From: Macrolepiota albuminosa
Taxonomy: Eukaryota; Basidiomycota; Agaricomycetes; Agaricales; Agaricaceae
Reading direction: 5' to 3'
NCBI GenBank assembly: GCA_027475525.1
Contig: JAMWFC010000082.1
Span: 1,736,001-1,800,000 of the forward strand
Length of the DNA: 64,000 bases
Shown: one piece after another, positions 47,048 to 59,115 of the stretch
Layout: every line of letters begins with the position of its first letter
Position numbering within the stretch: the first letter of the stretch is position 1
Made by a program: the position numbers and the translations under genes
Notes under the pieces: generated by a model
Seen by the model: the letters and a program-made list of their open reading frames with translations, nothing else
What the model was told of the DNA's origin: nothing
Database searches by the model: none

Positions 47048-49951
47048 CACCCTCTTCAGACCGTTGTACGGTCTGCAATGCTTGACTCTGTGGCCAACGA
47101 GAGTGGGTGCGATAGGCGATGCAATTGGCCCCGGCGGACTAGACGGGTAGTCCTCCAGCTGGGGGGACTGCATGCACTCATCGACTGACGGCGGCCTAGA
47201 GGGCAGCTCCGAAGCTGGTGGTTGTGCAGGCACGTCGGACTCCCATGCTGGACCAGCGCCTGCGGTCAGACAACTCGTGGGCAGGGGCCCATGTTGCTCC
47301 TGCCGCTTCCATAGATGATGCATATTGGGGTCTGACCCAATGTAGTAGTGCAGCCCATGGTTGGCGTAAAACCGGCGCTGCTCATCCTCCTCTTTTGCCA
47401 ATAATACCCAAAGGTGGTGAACGTCTTTGGTGGTTGGTGTTCTCCAACCATCCTAGTCTGGTATGGCAGCCGGTACCCCATAACAATGCATTCGGGCATG
47501 ACGCTCATTATCAACATGAACGTATCGTGGCATGGCTGGACTAGGATGGAAAATTGGTGTTCGAGGAACACCACTCCATACGTATACGCATGGTCTGCCC
47601 ACTCCAAGGGGATGCGGTTGTGAAGCATTACCCGCATCATGTCATATTCTGTAATGTTGCTCGCTGCCTCATCTGGGAAGACGGGCATCATGATGGACAC
47701 GATGTTCCAAGGAGCTGGAACAAACGGATCGTTGGGATGAGCCACATTAAAGTCTTGTACTGCCTCATGGTACAATCCCAGCTGGGCCAACACCAGTGGC
47801 AAACAACGAGCGAGCCTTGCCCTGGGAGGACAAGGACCGAATCAAGGCATGGCCAAAAATGGTCCTCCAGTGCATACGATATGCGGTGTCGAATGCGATC
47901 CCCAGGATGGCATTAGGCATGCCGGGGCACCCAAAGTACAGTGCATTCTGGGCCCATTTCTCCAGGTCCAGCATCTTCTCAATCTGCTCAAAGCTGACGC
48001 CTGCGAGCGTCATGTTTTGATGGCTCCCCCACTCCTTTGTGCGCACTATCCCATCCGGGACAGGGAGGGACATCATCCTCATCACCGCCGATTGTGCCTC
48101 AAATGGGGGGTCCACCTGGCTGTAGTCGCTATGGTTCAAGACCAGCTTCATGGTCTTGTCACGTGCGCTGACGTCGCAGGCATCACTCACGCATCGGAAC
48201 TCTCGATACAAGTGATAACCGGCGATCCTGTCATCAGCTGGCGCATACCAATTATGAACTAGTTCCACCAGCTTGCATAATTGGAGGGAATTCATGGGGA
48301 ACCCTCTAGGCATGACCTTACTGAGGGCTCCCTTTGCGCCACCATACCCGCTCACATGGCTCGACTCGTGGGCGTAGGCATGTCAAGCCTCCATTCCCAC
48401 ATACACGGTATTATTCGCGGACAAATAATAAAAATGTCGGTCCAACCCTCCATTGAAGAAGGAGTTAAGGTGTTCCACTGTGTGGTCCGCAAATATTCGA
48501 ACACCAAGGCTCAGGGGAATAATCCCCATAGCTTCCTCGGCTTGTCTCTGCTTGTTCCGCTCAGACTCAGCCTGTTCATTCTTCCTCCGCTTATTCTTCT
48601 TCATATTGCGAGCGACCCGCACTCCCCGCTCATGCTTTGACTCCTCCTCATCAGGAGTGGCCTCATTCGAACTGATATAGTTCGCATCCTCGTCTTCACT
48701 ATCCCTGTGAGAATAGGCTACCTTTGCTTCTCCTGCAACCACCATGGGTGCACCTAAAGGCACCACATTCTCTGCCTTGTTCTCCGTTTGAGGATCGGCA
48801 TCCAGCCACTTCTCCGGGTAGTTGTCTGCTGGCGGTTCATACTCTACCGGGGGCTGGAACCTCAAAACTCCTCCCGGCGCTCCTTGTGGCACATCTGCTG
48901 CAAACGTCACCATTTGCACCAAAAATTCATCCACCTGCTTCACTGCCCTCTCTTTCCTCTTCGGCGCTTGCGTCGAAGATATCGCACTCCTCACCGACCC
49001 TTGTCTGGACAACTCCGACAACGTTGACGGCCCACTCTTTTTCTCTATCTGCTGCTCCAACGGCAGTACCCCCGTTACTCTACCTTCACAAGGTCGAGCG
49101 CTATCCTCCGCCTGTGGTCGATCTGCCCGAGTTCTCTTTGGTTCTGATTCCAGGGCAGATTTGGGCGTGGCTGCCCACCGTTTCAGCGCCTTGTTAAAGG
49201 TTGCAATGGTATTATGCTGCCGCTCTTGCAGCAGCGCTATCTTGTCTAACAGCCCAGTGACCACTACTTGGGCCACTGTATCTCGAAGGAACTCGGTCTC
49301 AGGTGGCACGCAATGACCCGCCTGTAACAAACGTCTCCACAACGCCTCTGCATGTGGCTCATCACGCCACTGATCCCTTTCTGGCATCCGTTCCTTCCCT
49401 TTTCCTTTATCCTGTGTTGTCTCCTGCTCGGGAGACCGCTGCCTTGTCTCTCAATGTGACCCTTCTGGTGGGCCTCGTCTGCTCGACCTCCGATCCTCCT
49501 GCGACCTCTCCCAGAAGGATCCCCGAGGTACCTCTCTATTGTATTGCACCTTACATCGTCCTTCCACCGGAGGCGAACTTCCTTCTCTCAGTCTACTCGC
49601 TCTTGCTTCTCCATCAACCTCCATAGGCTGATGACTTCCTCCACTCTGCGTCTGGGCTTGTGCCATTCCTCCAATTTGCTGCCAGGGCTGCAACGGCGGC
49701 ATCATTGCTCCCTGGAGCATCATCATTTCCCAGTTCGGTCCTGCCCCCACCGCCTGCTGACCCATGGGTACTGGCATTGGCATAAAGAACATGGGCATCT
49801 GCCCCTGCCCGTAACCCTGCTGCGTCTGAGGGTACGCAAAAAAACTCCCCATACCCCCTTGCTGCTGTTCTCTCAATTCTCCCCCACCACCAGAGCTCCG
49901 TGAGCTCTGGTTATCTCTCGAATAGCGTTGGTCCTGGTGCAACAAAGACAT
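46964..49951 (-). pseudogene. Extra open frame downstream of the chromodomain (ORF2), unknown function
   Basis: The first ATG after pol is at 49951, about 110 bp beyond the pol stop. A long frame continues to the 3' LTR and uses its first codons before a stop at 46964, about 1,000 codons in total. It is interrupted by TGA at 49451 and 48383 and by two compensating frameshifts near 47800 and 47400. The N-terminal part is rich in Gln, Met, Gly and Pro (PMFFMPMPVPMGQ). The middle is acidic with a basic, nuclear-signal-like KKNKRRKN. The C-terminal third looks globular (NALYFGCPGMPNAILG, FDTAYRMHWRTIFG). I recognise no enzyme, envelope or capsid motif. A CTCACAG acceptor-like sequence directly precedes the ATG, which would allow a spliced message. 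Confidence 0.7.
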
Positions 49952-50060
49952 ACCTGTGAGGTGTACAAACAATCGAATGACAAGACGAAAATTCCAAGTC
50001 AGCCGTACACCGCCTTCACTTACATCAGCACTTCCCCATTTGACCAGCAATCCGCCACAT

Positions 50061-53000
50061 TCACATGGCTCCCTGAGCCCTGTCCTTCCTCAGCAACTGT
50101 GCAGGGCGCTTCACGCCATGCAACTTCAAATACCGATCCAAGGCGGCCAACTTGGCACACACCTGGTGCGGCTCCCATGTTGTATCCCCCAGACTCCATC
50201 GTACCTCATACTCCAGACCCCCAGCCTCGTTCCACCGATGGCCTACTAGGTCCTCGACAAACCACTCCTGATCATCCTTCGCCCCGAAGTCATAAGCTTC
50301 CGGGACCACCCGTCCAGGGAACAATGCATCATCATTTGGCCTGAAGGGTTGAAGCAGTGATACATGGAACTTCGGTACAATACGTCGTGTCTGTAGCACC
50401 ATAGGCAACTCCAGTACATAGTTCAATGTCTTCGGCTCAGCCTGTATGACTTTATATGGCCCAATATACTTCGGGCATAGCTTGCTCGCCCTGCCCTTGA
50501 GTAGGTTCAAGTTTTGCGTTGATAGGTATACCAGCGCTCCTACGGCCAACGATGGCTCCTCCGCTCGCCTCTTATTAGTGTACTTTGATTGAAACATGTG
50601 TGCTTCAATGATCACATCATGTGCGTTTGCTAAATTCTCCAGGGCAGTCCACGCAAAGTCTTTAACTCCCTTATGCACCGCTGCATCAGCACGCAACTCC
50701 TGAAGCATGGAAGGCATGAACCCCCCATTCAACTCGAATGGGGCATACCCCGTTGTCTCCAACACACTAGCGTTTATCGCAAACTCTGTCAGGGGTACTC
50801 GGTCTACCCAGTCCCACTAGTCTGGGTGCACTACCGTGCGTAATATCTGTGCCACATTACGGTTTGCTTGCTCCGTCTGTCCATCCATCTGCAGATGGAA
50901 TGAGGTTGACATTAGCAGCTTTGCGCCCATCATCGCGTGAAGCTCTCGCCACCATTTTGACATGAACTTTGAGTCCCAATCACTGACGATCAAGCTCGGC
51001 AACCCGTGCAACTGCATGATTTCCTTCAAGTAAATCCATGAAAGCTTCGAGGCCTTCATTGTGGTGCACACTGGTATCAAGTGTACCATGCTCGTCATCC
51101 TGCATATTACTACCCACAAGTAGTTGAACCCCTTGGACTCGGGAAACAGGCCAACAAAGTCTATCCTGATGGAGTCCCATGGCTTCGTGGGCACAGGCAG
51201 CGAATGTAGCTTGTCAGCCGGTTTACAGTTGGCCCCTTTCGCCCGTTGGCACAACTTGCAAGTTGTGCAAAACGCAAATACATCTGCATGCATCTTTGAC
51301 CACCAATACCAATGTCGCACATATTCTAGCGTTTTCTGTGACCCAAAATGCCCAACTACCCTATGTGCCTGATTGATCACTTCTGTGATCAATGAGCGCT
51401 GCCATGGCAAGCACAAAACCTGCTGGCCACTAGCGCTAGCAGTATAGATCAGATCCTGACGCACCGAAAAACTAGGGTGATCTTCAGGCCGCGTCAACAC
51501 CTCTTTACACAATCTATCCTCTGCATACCCCAGTAGCACTGCCTTTCAAAACTCAGATCGATGGTAGTCTCGAGGGGCCGACTTCGTCTCTGCAGGTGCA
51601 CGTAGTGCGTCTGCCAACTGCATATCCCCGTCGCCCGCCTCCACAGTGCTTCCACTGGAGCCAACCTCAGCCCCAGCACCTGCGTCCTTGAGACGTTCCG
51701 CCTCGTTGTCGCGTGCCTTCCGCTGCTCTTGCAACCGCTTACTCCGCCGACGCTCTCAAACCTGCATGGCTCGAATTTCTACCACATGGTCCTTATTCTC
51801 CCGATACCGTTGGTAAGGAATGTCTTCCCCTTCTGGGTCAATACGTATATCTGCATTGACATAGTGATGAGCCTCATGGGCTTCATCCCATCGGTCACTC
51901 TCAAAGTAGCGCGACAAACAGTCCGCTACCTTGTTAAGCTCCCCTTTGACATAAGTTATGTCAAACTTGTACCGCGACATGTAATCAATCCATCGCCGCT
52001 GACGCGGAGATAAGTTCGCCTGAGTCTTGAAGAACTCAAGCGCTTTGTGGTCGGTTATGATATGAATATCATACCCCATTAACTTGTCCTCCCATTTCAG
52101 GAGGGCCTCCAATATAGCCAAGGTCTCCAACTCATGCACAGCGTAATTCTGCTGCGCATTCGTGAACTTCTTTGACATAAAACCAGCTGGGCAGCAGGTT
52201 TGCCAGGATTGTCCCTGTCCATACATTGCTCCCACTCCCGTCTTCGATGCATCACAAATGAGCCATATTGGTTCATTTCGTCGTGGATCAATGGGGCGTA
52301 TGATCGGCGTGCGATCACATATCCTCTTAATCATGTCAAAGCAGTGTTGGTGCAGTGGCCGCCATACAAATGGTGCCCCATTTTGTGTGATGGCCATCAG
52401 CGGCCCCGTGTATGTTGTGACATCCGGCAGAAACGTCGATATGTAATTTACCAGCCCAACAAAGCGCTGCACATCGTTATAGTTTTGTGGTGTCCGCCAG
52501 TCACGAATCCGATCCAATTTATCCTGGTCAGGATGAATACCTTCATTGTCAATAACGTGTCCCAGGCAGTCCACCCGGTCCGCATACAACTTGCACTTCT
52601 TCCATTTCAAGTACAATAGATTCGAACGTAAGCGCTTGAACACAACACGGAGATGCTTCTTGTGCTCCTCAATGGAGTCCGAATAAATAAAGATGTCATC
52701 AAGATATACGTGCATGAATCATCCAATGACATCACGAAAGATCGACGTCATCAACCTCTGAAAGGTTGCTGGGGCATTGCAGTCACCTATCTGCATTATG
52801 TTGCTTACATAGGTGCCAGTAATCGACAAAAACACGGTTTTCCCAACATCACTTTCCCGGATTTGGACTTGTTTGTATGCATCTGTCAGATCGATTTTTG
52901 ACCTGACTTTCGCCCGCGCCACATCTTCACGAATCACTTCCTGATCAGGAAGCAGGGTCACATCCTTAATGGTGTTATCGTTGCGCTGGCATGCATCCAG

Positions 53001-56000
53001 TGCTGTGCATAACGTCCCATCCTTCTTCGGGATGCATAGCAGTGGTGCAGCCTGCGACGCAGGTCTCGCCTCCCACCACCGTGCCCTGAGGTAACGGTTT
53101 GTTTTATCCCGCAGCTGTTGCTGTAGGGCCATGGGGCAACGTGGTAGATGGTACTTTTACTGTTTTGTATCATCGATTAGGTTAATTTCATGGTTAACCT
53201 CACGCCACGGTGGCAGCTCCTCCTTAGTACCATTAACCATATCTGCAAACTCACCCTGCCACTGCCGGTGAAGCTCCGGAATATCATCTCAGGACAACCC
53301 AGTTGCCCTGACCTTGCCTTTGTCCTTGGCTAGTGGCGGTTTGTTTAGCCCCTTCCCACTACTGCCCACTACCTGGGTAGTAGCATATTTCTCCCGAAGT
53401 GCTCGCAACCTCTCCTCACTATCGTCTGGCACCTGTAGATGGATCGGCATCCCCTTCTTGACTCGTCGTGCCGAAATCGACGCCCCGTCAACCTGGACCT
53501 CCTCCAGCAAGGATATCTCTTCATCTCTTGCCTGCCGATAGACCTCGGTCTGCCGAATCCACGGTCGACCCTTCCAGGCACGCATAAATGCCACTAGCTC
53601 GTTCCATTCTCCAGGCATTTGCAGATCGAAAGCCCAATCGAACGCTGGCGGAGGTACTGGCCGGTCCCATAGAGATCGGTGTGAATGGTCACTACATGCT
53701 ACATCATCCTCCCATTCCCCATCCAATGGGTCCATCGGAGGTTCCTCACAGACCAGCTCTTCAACCTTCACCTTTGACGATGTAGGTTGGCACTCCCTTC
53801 TGACAGGCCGCTTTTGCGGCCGAGTCGGCCGAGTGCAATGCACATCCTGATCACCCACCGCACCTGCGGTGGGTTCCTTCCCTTGCACACTCTCATACTT
53901 AGCCCATTCTTCCTTGGACATCAGGATTGCTCCACACTCCTCGGGTAAGCCTCTGATAGGGTTTACCTCCTCTGGCTCATCCTCCATGGTAGCCGGTCAC
54001 GCCCCCGGGCGTAGTCAATTGTTGCCCACTGCTCGCTTCCTCTCCATCGCGCGTTGGTGGCGAACTCTCTCTCCAGCTTCCTCCACTGCGACCCGCACTG
54101 CCGGAATCTCAGTACCCACTACAATAACTCTGTTATTGCAGAAATCAAGTACCACCTGGTGCTTGCGCATGTACGGTGTCCCCACAATCATGTCGTACCG
54201 GTCAAAGTTTGCCACGTCCACGTATTCAACACTTGTTGACCCTGGGATAGATAGCTCAAGGTTTGCTCCAAACTGTACTGCAGCACGACTGCCCACAGTA
54301 CCCAATTGCAGAGTTATGGGCCGCTCCAGCTGATGCACCGCCAAGTCATGGACCTGGCAAAACTGGGGCGTTACTCCTGTGGTTGTACTTCCCGAATCCC
54401 ACAAAGTCCATGCTTCGTGACCTCCCACCTTGACGTAGGTAGCCAAACATTCCTTATCCTCACGTCGCAGTTGCGGCCGAGTCAGCTTGCGTGCTGCCTT
54501 CCAAAGTTTCACTTTGTGAACCTTCACTCGACCCGCGCCCAGCTGCATGCTTTCCTCATCCTCAGGAAAGTCCGTTAACGCCATCAAGAACTTTTGTTCT
54601 GCGGAACTAGCATAGAGCTCCGAGTCGTACACATCCACTTCCACATACTCATCCCTATCAATCATCACTGTCTCTACCTTGTCATCAACTGGACCCTCAT
54701 CGCCCAACTGGGAGCTCTCATCCTTCTCCTCCACATCTGGCTCCTCATCTGCATCATTTGCAGACTCCTCTGCCTCTGTGTGCGCGGCGTGTACATATGC
54801 TCGTGGTTTACCCGCTATTTGCCCCTTTCTCGGGCAAGTGCTCGCGAAATGTCCTTTCTCACTGCATGCGTAGCATGTTACTATGTGTTTTTCACCTGAC
54901 CCACCTGGGCCTGGTCCCCGCTCCTTACGTGGGTCACAATTAGCCTCAAGTTTTGGCGGAGTGCGGCTGCGCTCCTCAGCCACAATTTTCGGCTCAATTG
55001 GCTTAGGACGATGAGGCCCCAACAACGTTCGTCTCAACATGAACCGAGGGTTTCAGTTACGTTCCATGTCCGCTTTCCTGACCAGGAAAGTGCCTATCAT
55101 TTGTGACTGGCGTGCCTCCATCGGCCCTGCAGCTTTTACTCACGAGCTATGCAGATCAAAGTGGCGTGCCATCTTCAACGCCTGTTCGTAACGTATGGCA
55201 TGCGCTACGAATTCCTCAACTTCATTTATTTTCAGGGATAGTCCATCATCCCAGATTAGCACTCGTCTCATCTCTGCAGGAATGCCCTTAAGGAAGGTCT
55301 CGCACACTGTCCATGCGTCGGGATAAATGGCCATGTTTTGAGCATGGTCAACAAGGGTATCATAGAACCCTTGTACTCTGAGGGCCTCGGTGTACACTGC
55401 AGAGTAAAACGCCTCTTGTGCATCCTGCATTGTGGATGCACTTACAAATCGATTGTACAGTTCAAGGATCACATCTTTGAACGTCCACTGCTGCCTCACC
55501 TAATTATAGTGAAGGACGTGATGACAAAACCACCTCTTTGCTGGACCTTCCAGAAACTCGGGCAGCACAAATACTTGCTCCTTGTCCATACGATCTCCAC
55601 CATACAGGCATGCTGCCAGATGGTAGCATACATCCACGGTCCAATCCTCAAGCTCGCTGAACTTTGTTCCCCCCTTATAGGGCAGAATATGCTTTGGATC
55701 AGCCCTCCGTGGTTTGATCCCTTCGGGTAATCGCAACGCAATCCCGACCGCGTCATTGATTATGCTCACTAGTCGTCGATGCATGCTATCAGTGTAGGCT
55801 CTGGTGGTCTCATTCATCCCAGGTGTCTTGTTGCGTCCCTCGGCGGGGACAAACGTCGAGAAGGCTTGCACAGACCGAGTCATCGGTCCCCTGGGGCTGT
55901 GAGATCTGTTGTCCCGAGGGCCCTGCCCTCCATGCCGTCTATCTGACCCCAACCCCCATGGCTCCTCTCGACTGCTGATATCGCTCCCATGCTTATTTTG

Positions 56001-56351
56001 ACGACTGTTCTGCGCACGTTCCACAAATTCTCGCCTCATTTCATCAATGGGTTGGGGCCCATTGAAACTGATTCCCTGATTGTCAATACGAGAGTAGCCT
56101 TGCCCCTGTAAATCCTGGATCCGCATTCTTTGGAATGCGACTTGGTCCTGAAACGTGTCAGCAAGTGGTACCCTTGCCGGCACCACTGGTTCCTCTGCTT
56201 CTCGTTTCACCTGAGGTGACAGCACTTCTTCCGGTACTGTTTCCAACAGTACATGTGTAGCCGGTCTGGAGGTCACTGTCTCGGCCACGGACATAGCTGT
56301 AGGTCGGTACCCTACAAACCGCTGCTGCCTCTGCCCAGCTGCTATTCGCAT
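50061..56351 (-). pseudogene. gag-pol polyprotein of the chromovirus-like element
   Basis: One minus frame carries the whole polyprotein. Gag lies at about 56350-55140 (RWFCHHVL, WTFKDVILELYNRFV). The zinc knuckle CYACSEKGHFASTC is near 54835-54876 and the protease LWDSGSTTTG near 54400. RT lies at 53130-52450 with the catalytic VYLDDIFIYSD, and RNase H starts LICDASKTGVGAM. The integrase has HRVVGHF...CTTCKLC zinc ligands and the DD35E residues in IRIDFVGLF, VSDWDSKF and DGQTEQANR. The chromodomain (YEVRWSLGDTTWEPHQV) is near 50120-50250. Stops: TAG at 55500 and 50817; TAA at 53157; TGA at 55140, 55053, 54015, 53997, 53289, 52719, 51756 and 51546. Chromodomains direct integration to heterochromatin. 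Confidence 0.92.
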
Positions 56352-56640
56352 CTGGTATTGCTCCAGAGTCTCCCCCGCCTGTTGTGGAGCAAATATGTTG
56401 CTAAAAGCCTCCTCAATGTGAGGTGAGCTCCCTCTCCCTGCAGAAATTGTAGGAATTAGCTCTGCATCCGCTGGGGTGGACGCAGCAGACTCTCAGCACC
56501 TTTTATGGTCGAGGTAGCTTTGAGCTTCCAGGTCCAGGATCTGCATATATGCCAAAATATACTCATCTGTTCCCACCTCAGGGAGCACATCACCTCTAGC
56601 CTCTATCAACTGCATGTGCTTGTTCACATACAACTTCAAC

Positions 56641-57316
56641 CTAGCTCGTTGACAACTTACTTATCTCTGGGAACCTTGCCCAAAGCATAGCTATTTGAAT
56701 GTCGAGGGTCGCTTCATAGCGTCCATTCTCGTCTTCATTAGACGTATCATCAACCACTGTGGGCTGATGTCTTTTTGTCCCCGCAGTCTGCACCGGTGCT
56801 ACTGGCCGCTGCCCTCCAGATCGTCGACTCAATGGCGTCGATTCCGGTATATTCCTCCATGGTGTCTCATGGGAAAATTCCTCTCGTCTACCTTTCAAAC
56901 TTGTCCAAGCCTCTTCTGCCGTCCCAGGAGCCCCTGCCCTAAACGGAGATGGTTTTTTTTTCTTTGTGCATGGCCACACCCACGCCCGACGTCCTTAATT
57001 CCAAGAATCGCACCGGTGCCCTTTGAGATACCTGTATGATCGGCGGTGACTCACTAGCCACCCCAACCTCCCTTCCAACTCTACGCTGGATTGGACGTCT
57101 CTGCTCTGTCATAAGCAAACTCTCCGGCATATCTGTTCGGGCTGGGGTCAGCTTGACCTCAGCCTCCTCCCAATTTGCCACCTGCTGATCTCGAGTATGT
57201 GCTGCCACTGGTGTGGCATTCTCGTCCTTCTGCACCGGGGCGACATTGTTGTTCCGTTCTGGTGGCAGAGGTTCGTGATCCATTCCACTGTCAATTGGCT
57301 TGCATTCGGCGCTCAA
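56641..57316 (-). pseudogene. Gag leader region, two overlapping frames
   Basis: Frames at 57316-56939 and 56979-56641 overlap at an A-run on the minus strand (about 56951-56960, next to KKKK codons), a likely slippage indel. They encode Pro/Glu-rich, low-complexity sequence (HEPLPPERNNN, SRRSGGQRPVAPVQ) that would precede gag. The connection from 56641 to the main frame at 56351 is not open. An intron or a second indel is needed. Confidence 0.55.
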
Positions 57317-57427
57317 GAAGCTTGATGGTTGATGTCACTGTCAATGGAGATTCTAGAACTAAGTTCTAGAATGTATAGATCTTGTATGTTCGCATACAGA
57401 TTATCGTTGTTCGACGATTCAAAAAAG

Positions 57428-57678
57428 TGTAAGAGAAATTACTGGCTTACTCACACAAGACACAGAATCTGCCAAATCGGTAGATTTCTCTGTACGTAGT
57501 GTAAGTAAAAAAGTATCTACCCAAATACAAGTAAATACAGTATAATTTATTGGTAAATTAATTGGGGAAATAATTACTACTGTAATTATTTCCTCTAATA
57601 CAATATGCATCCCACACCCCTAAGGGTGCGGTTGTAGTAAATAATGAATAGGGACCTTGAAGAGGTCCCCCTGTTACA
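57428..57678 (-). repeat. 5' LTR of the 10.9-kb retrotransposon
   Basis: Partner of 46797-47047. On the minus strand the LTR ends CTCTTACA and is followed by CTTTTTTGAATCGTCGAAC. No TGG-starting tRNA primer site is visible there, so the priming mode is unclear. Confidence 0.95.
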
Positions 57679-58270
57679 GAATGTCCAGACAGTTGACGAC
57701 TATGAACTTAGTCAGCTCAAAAGAAACCTGAACTATGAGGTGAACTGAGGGGTGTAAACTAGGGTACTCTGTTCTGTTCTAAATAGTGACAATGGTAAAA
57801 ATTTATAGTAGAATGAGTTCACTATTGCTAAGCAACTAAGCATCGCCAAGAAGTGGTGAACTGGAAAGAACATAAGTAGTCGCTCTGCATTAAACTAAAT
57901 AATGAGAGTTTAACAAAAAATGCTGTCTGTCCAAGTAAAGAGAAGGTGCCAAGATGAAATGCCAAGCTGTCAGTCATGGGGAAATACCATCATTCCAACT
58001 TGTAAGCGCTGCTGCTGGCTAGCAATACCATGTGCTGCCTGAGTGATGCCATCTGTCAATGCTTGCTGACAGCATAATGCCTGCTGTCACTTGTCATTCC
58101 AGCTGCCATTGGCACTATCACTGATCAGGTACATAGCTTGCTATGCGTGGCTGTCAGGAATGGCTTAAAATAGATAAAGCATGTGCGCCAAGTTTGGAAC
58201 AAATGTGGCAAGGTGTCCTGAGCCAATGCCAAGCCTGCTATTGATGCACCTAGCCTGTGTGGGGTCTATC
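57679..58270. repeat. Target duplication (57679-57683) and right part of the family-B repeat
   Basis: GAATG is the right target copy. The following 57690-58000 matches 24700-24970, and 58120-58260 matches 26290-26430. Removing the retrotransposon restores the order seen at 24.2-25 kb. Confidence 0.7.
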
Positions 58271-58690
58271 AGCAGCCTGATATTGAAAAGGTCATTGAGC
58301 AAGTTGAAATGTGCATTTGGAGCTGATTTTGAGTATATTCTTTTGAGCTTTTTCCACATTGCAGCAGGATCCTCACAGATGTCATCAACATGTGTTTTAT
58401 TTCCTTCATCAAGCCATTGATATATCTCACCAGCAGCTCTGTTGTTGCAGAGCAGGTAAGACTGTATTGCCTGGGCTGATGCCAAGTCTCCTCTGTCCTT
58501 AGGCAGAGTTTTTTTTCTGGACACTATTCAGAATCTGCCTACAGATATTAGACACCCATACATTGTCTTTTCCCACTTGGTGTATTTAATCATACTGAGT
58601 TTGAACATTGGTGATCATGATGCATGGGCTGTATCTTCCATGCTAGACAAACAGGCTAGACTGATGAATACTAAAATGCAGGAGTATGCA
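58271..58690 (-). pseudogene. Copia gag fragment
   Basis: The minus strand shows the Copia gag (UBN2-like) core: QAIQSYLLCNNRAAGEIYQW, DPAAMWKKLKRIYS and NLLNDLFNIR. It is truncated on the 3' side by the family-B block at about 58270. Upstream, toward the primer site at 58775, the frame is broken. It is related to, but not a close copy of, the Copia gag at 33.9-34.5 kb. Confidence 0.8.
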
Positions 58691-58774
58691 AGCTTTTAAA
58701 ACAACGGTGAGTGTTGCTCCAATGTCTGGAGACAGATCAGAGTAATCTGATCTTCTGTGTAAGTCTGGGGGCCA

Positions 58775-59115
58775 GGGCCCATAACCTGTTGCAGCTAATT
58801 ACACACAGGGTATTAGACTTTCAGCCTGACAAGGTTTAGACATATGTCTGATGTCTAGCATCTTGTATTCAGTAGATGGAGAATACAAAACAGCCAGAGA
58901 GTGAAAATAATCTATGGTCGCATGAGTGACTGGTATCTAAATTGTGAGGGGCACTTGTAGCCTCAACAAAAAGCTCCCAAAAATGCCATCAAGGAGTGTA
59001 GACTGACCCACCTTATGAGCATTATGAGAACAAACTTACTTCCTGACATACATTCATTTCTTTGAGGAGATCTGTTTATATCTTTGGATGTTTGATATAC
59101 ACTAGATGCAGGGAA
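58775..59115 (-). mobile_element. Copia primer-binding site (58775-58786) and adjoining LTR
   Basis: The minus strand reads CTGCAACA, the LTR end, then GGTTATGGGCCC, the Copia half-tRNA-Met primer site. The LTR occupies sequence to the right from 58787. Its outer end was not identified and may reach the MITE-like element at 59116. This is the third occurrence of the same primer site in the window. Confidence 0.6.

Larger units (their letters stand above)
46797..57678 (-). mobile_element. Complete 10.9-kb Ty3/Gypsy chromovirus-like retrotransposon
   Basis: Two 251-bp LTRs (TG...CA ends), a 5-bp target duplication, a gag-pol frame with zinc knuckle, protease, RT, RNase H, integrase and chromodomain, and an additional 3' open frame. 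All read on the minus strand. At 10,882 bp it is far longer than ordinary chromoviruses (about 5-7 kb), mainly because of the extra frame of about 3 kb and a long gag leader. Thirteen in-frame stops and a few frameshifts show that this copy cannot make its proteins. It inserted into a family-B repeat. Confidence 0.95.

Noticed and set aside
48822..49626. Plus-strand open frames of 100-165 codons opposite ORF2
   Set aside because: They mirror the biased, GC-rich minus-strand coding sequence, have no motif, and the minus frame is continuous over 3 kb.
48383..53999. Reading the many TGA codons as recoded (selenocysteine or reassigned code)
   Set aside because: Host genes in the same window use TGA as a normal stop (for example 19103-19105), no SECIS-like element was seen, and CpG decay explains the sites more simply.
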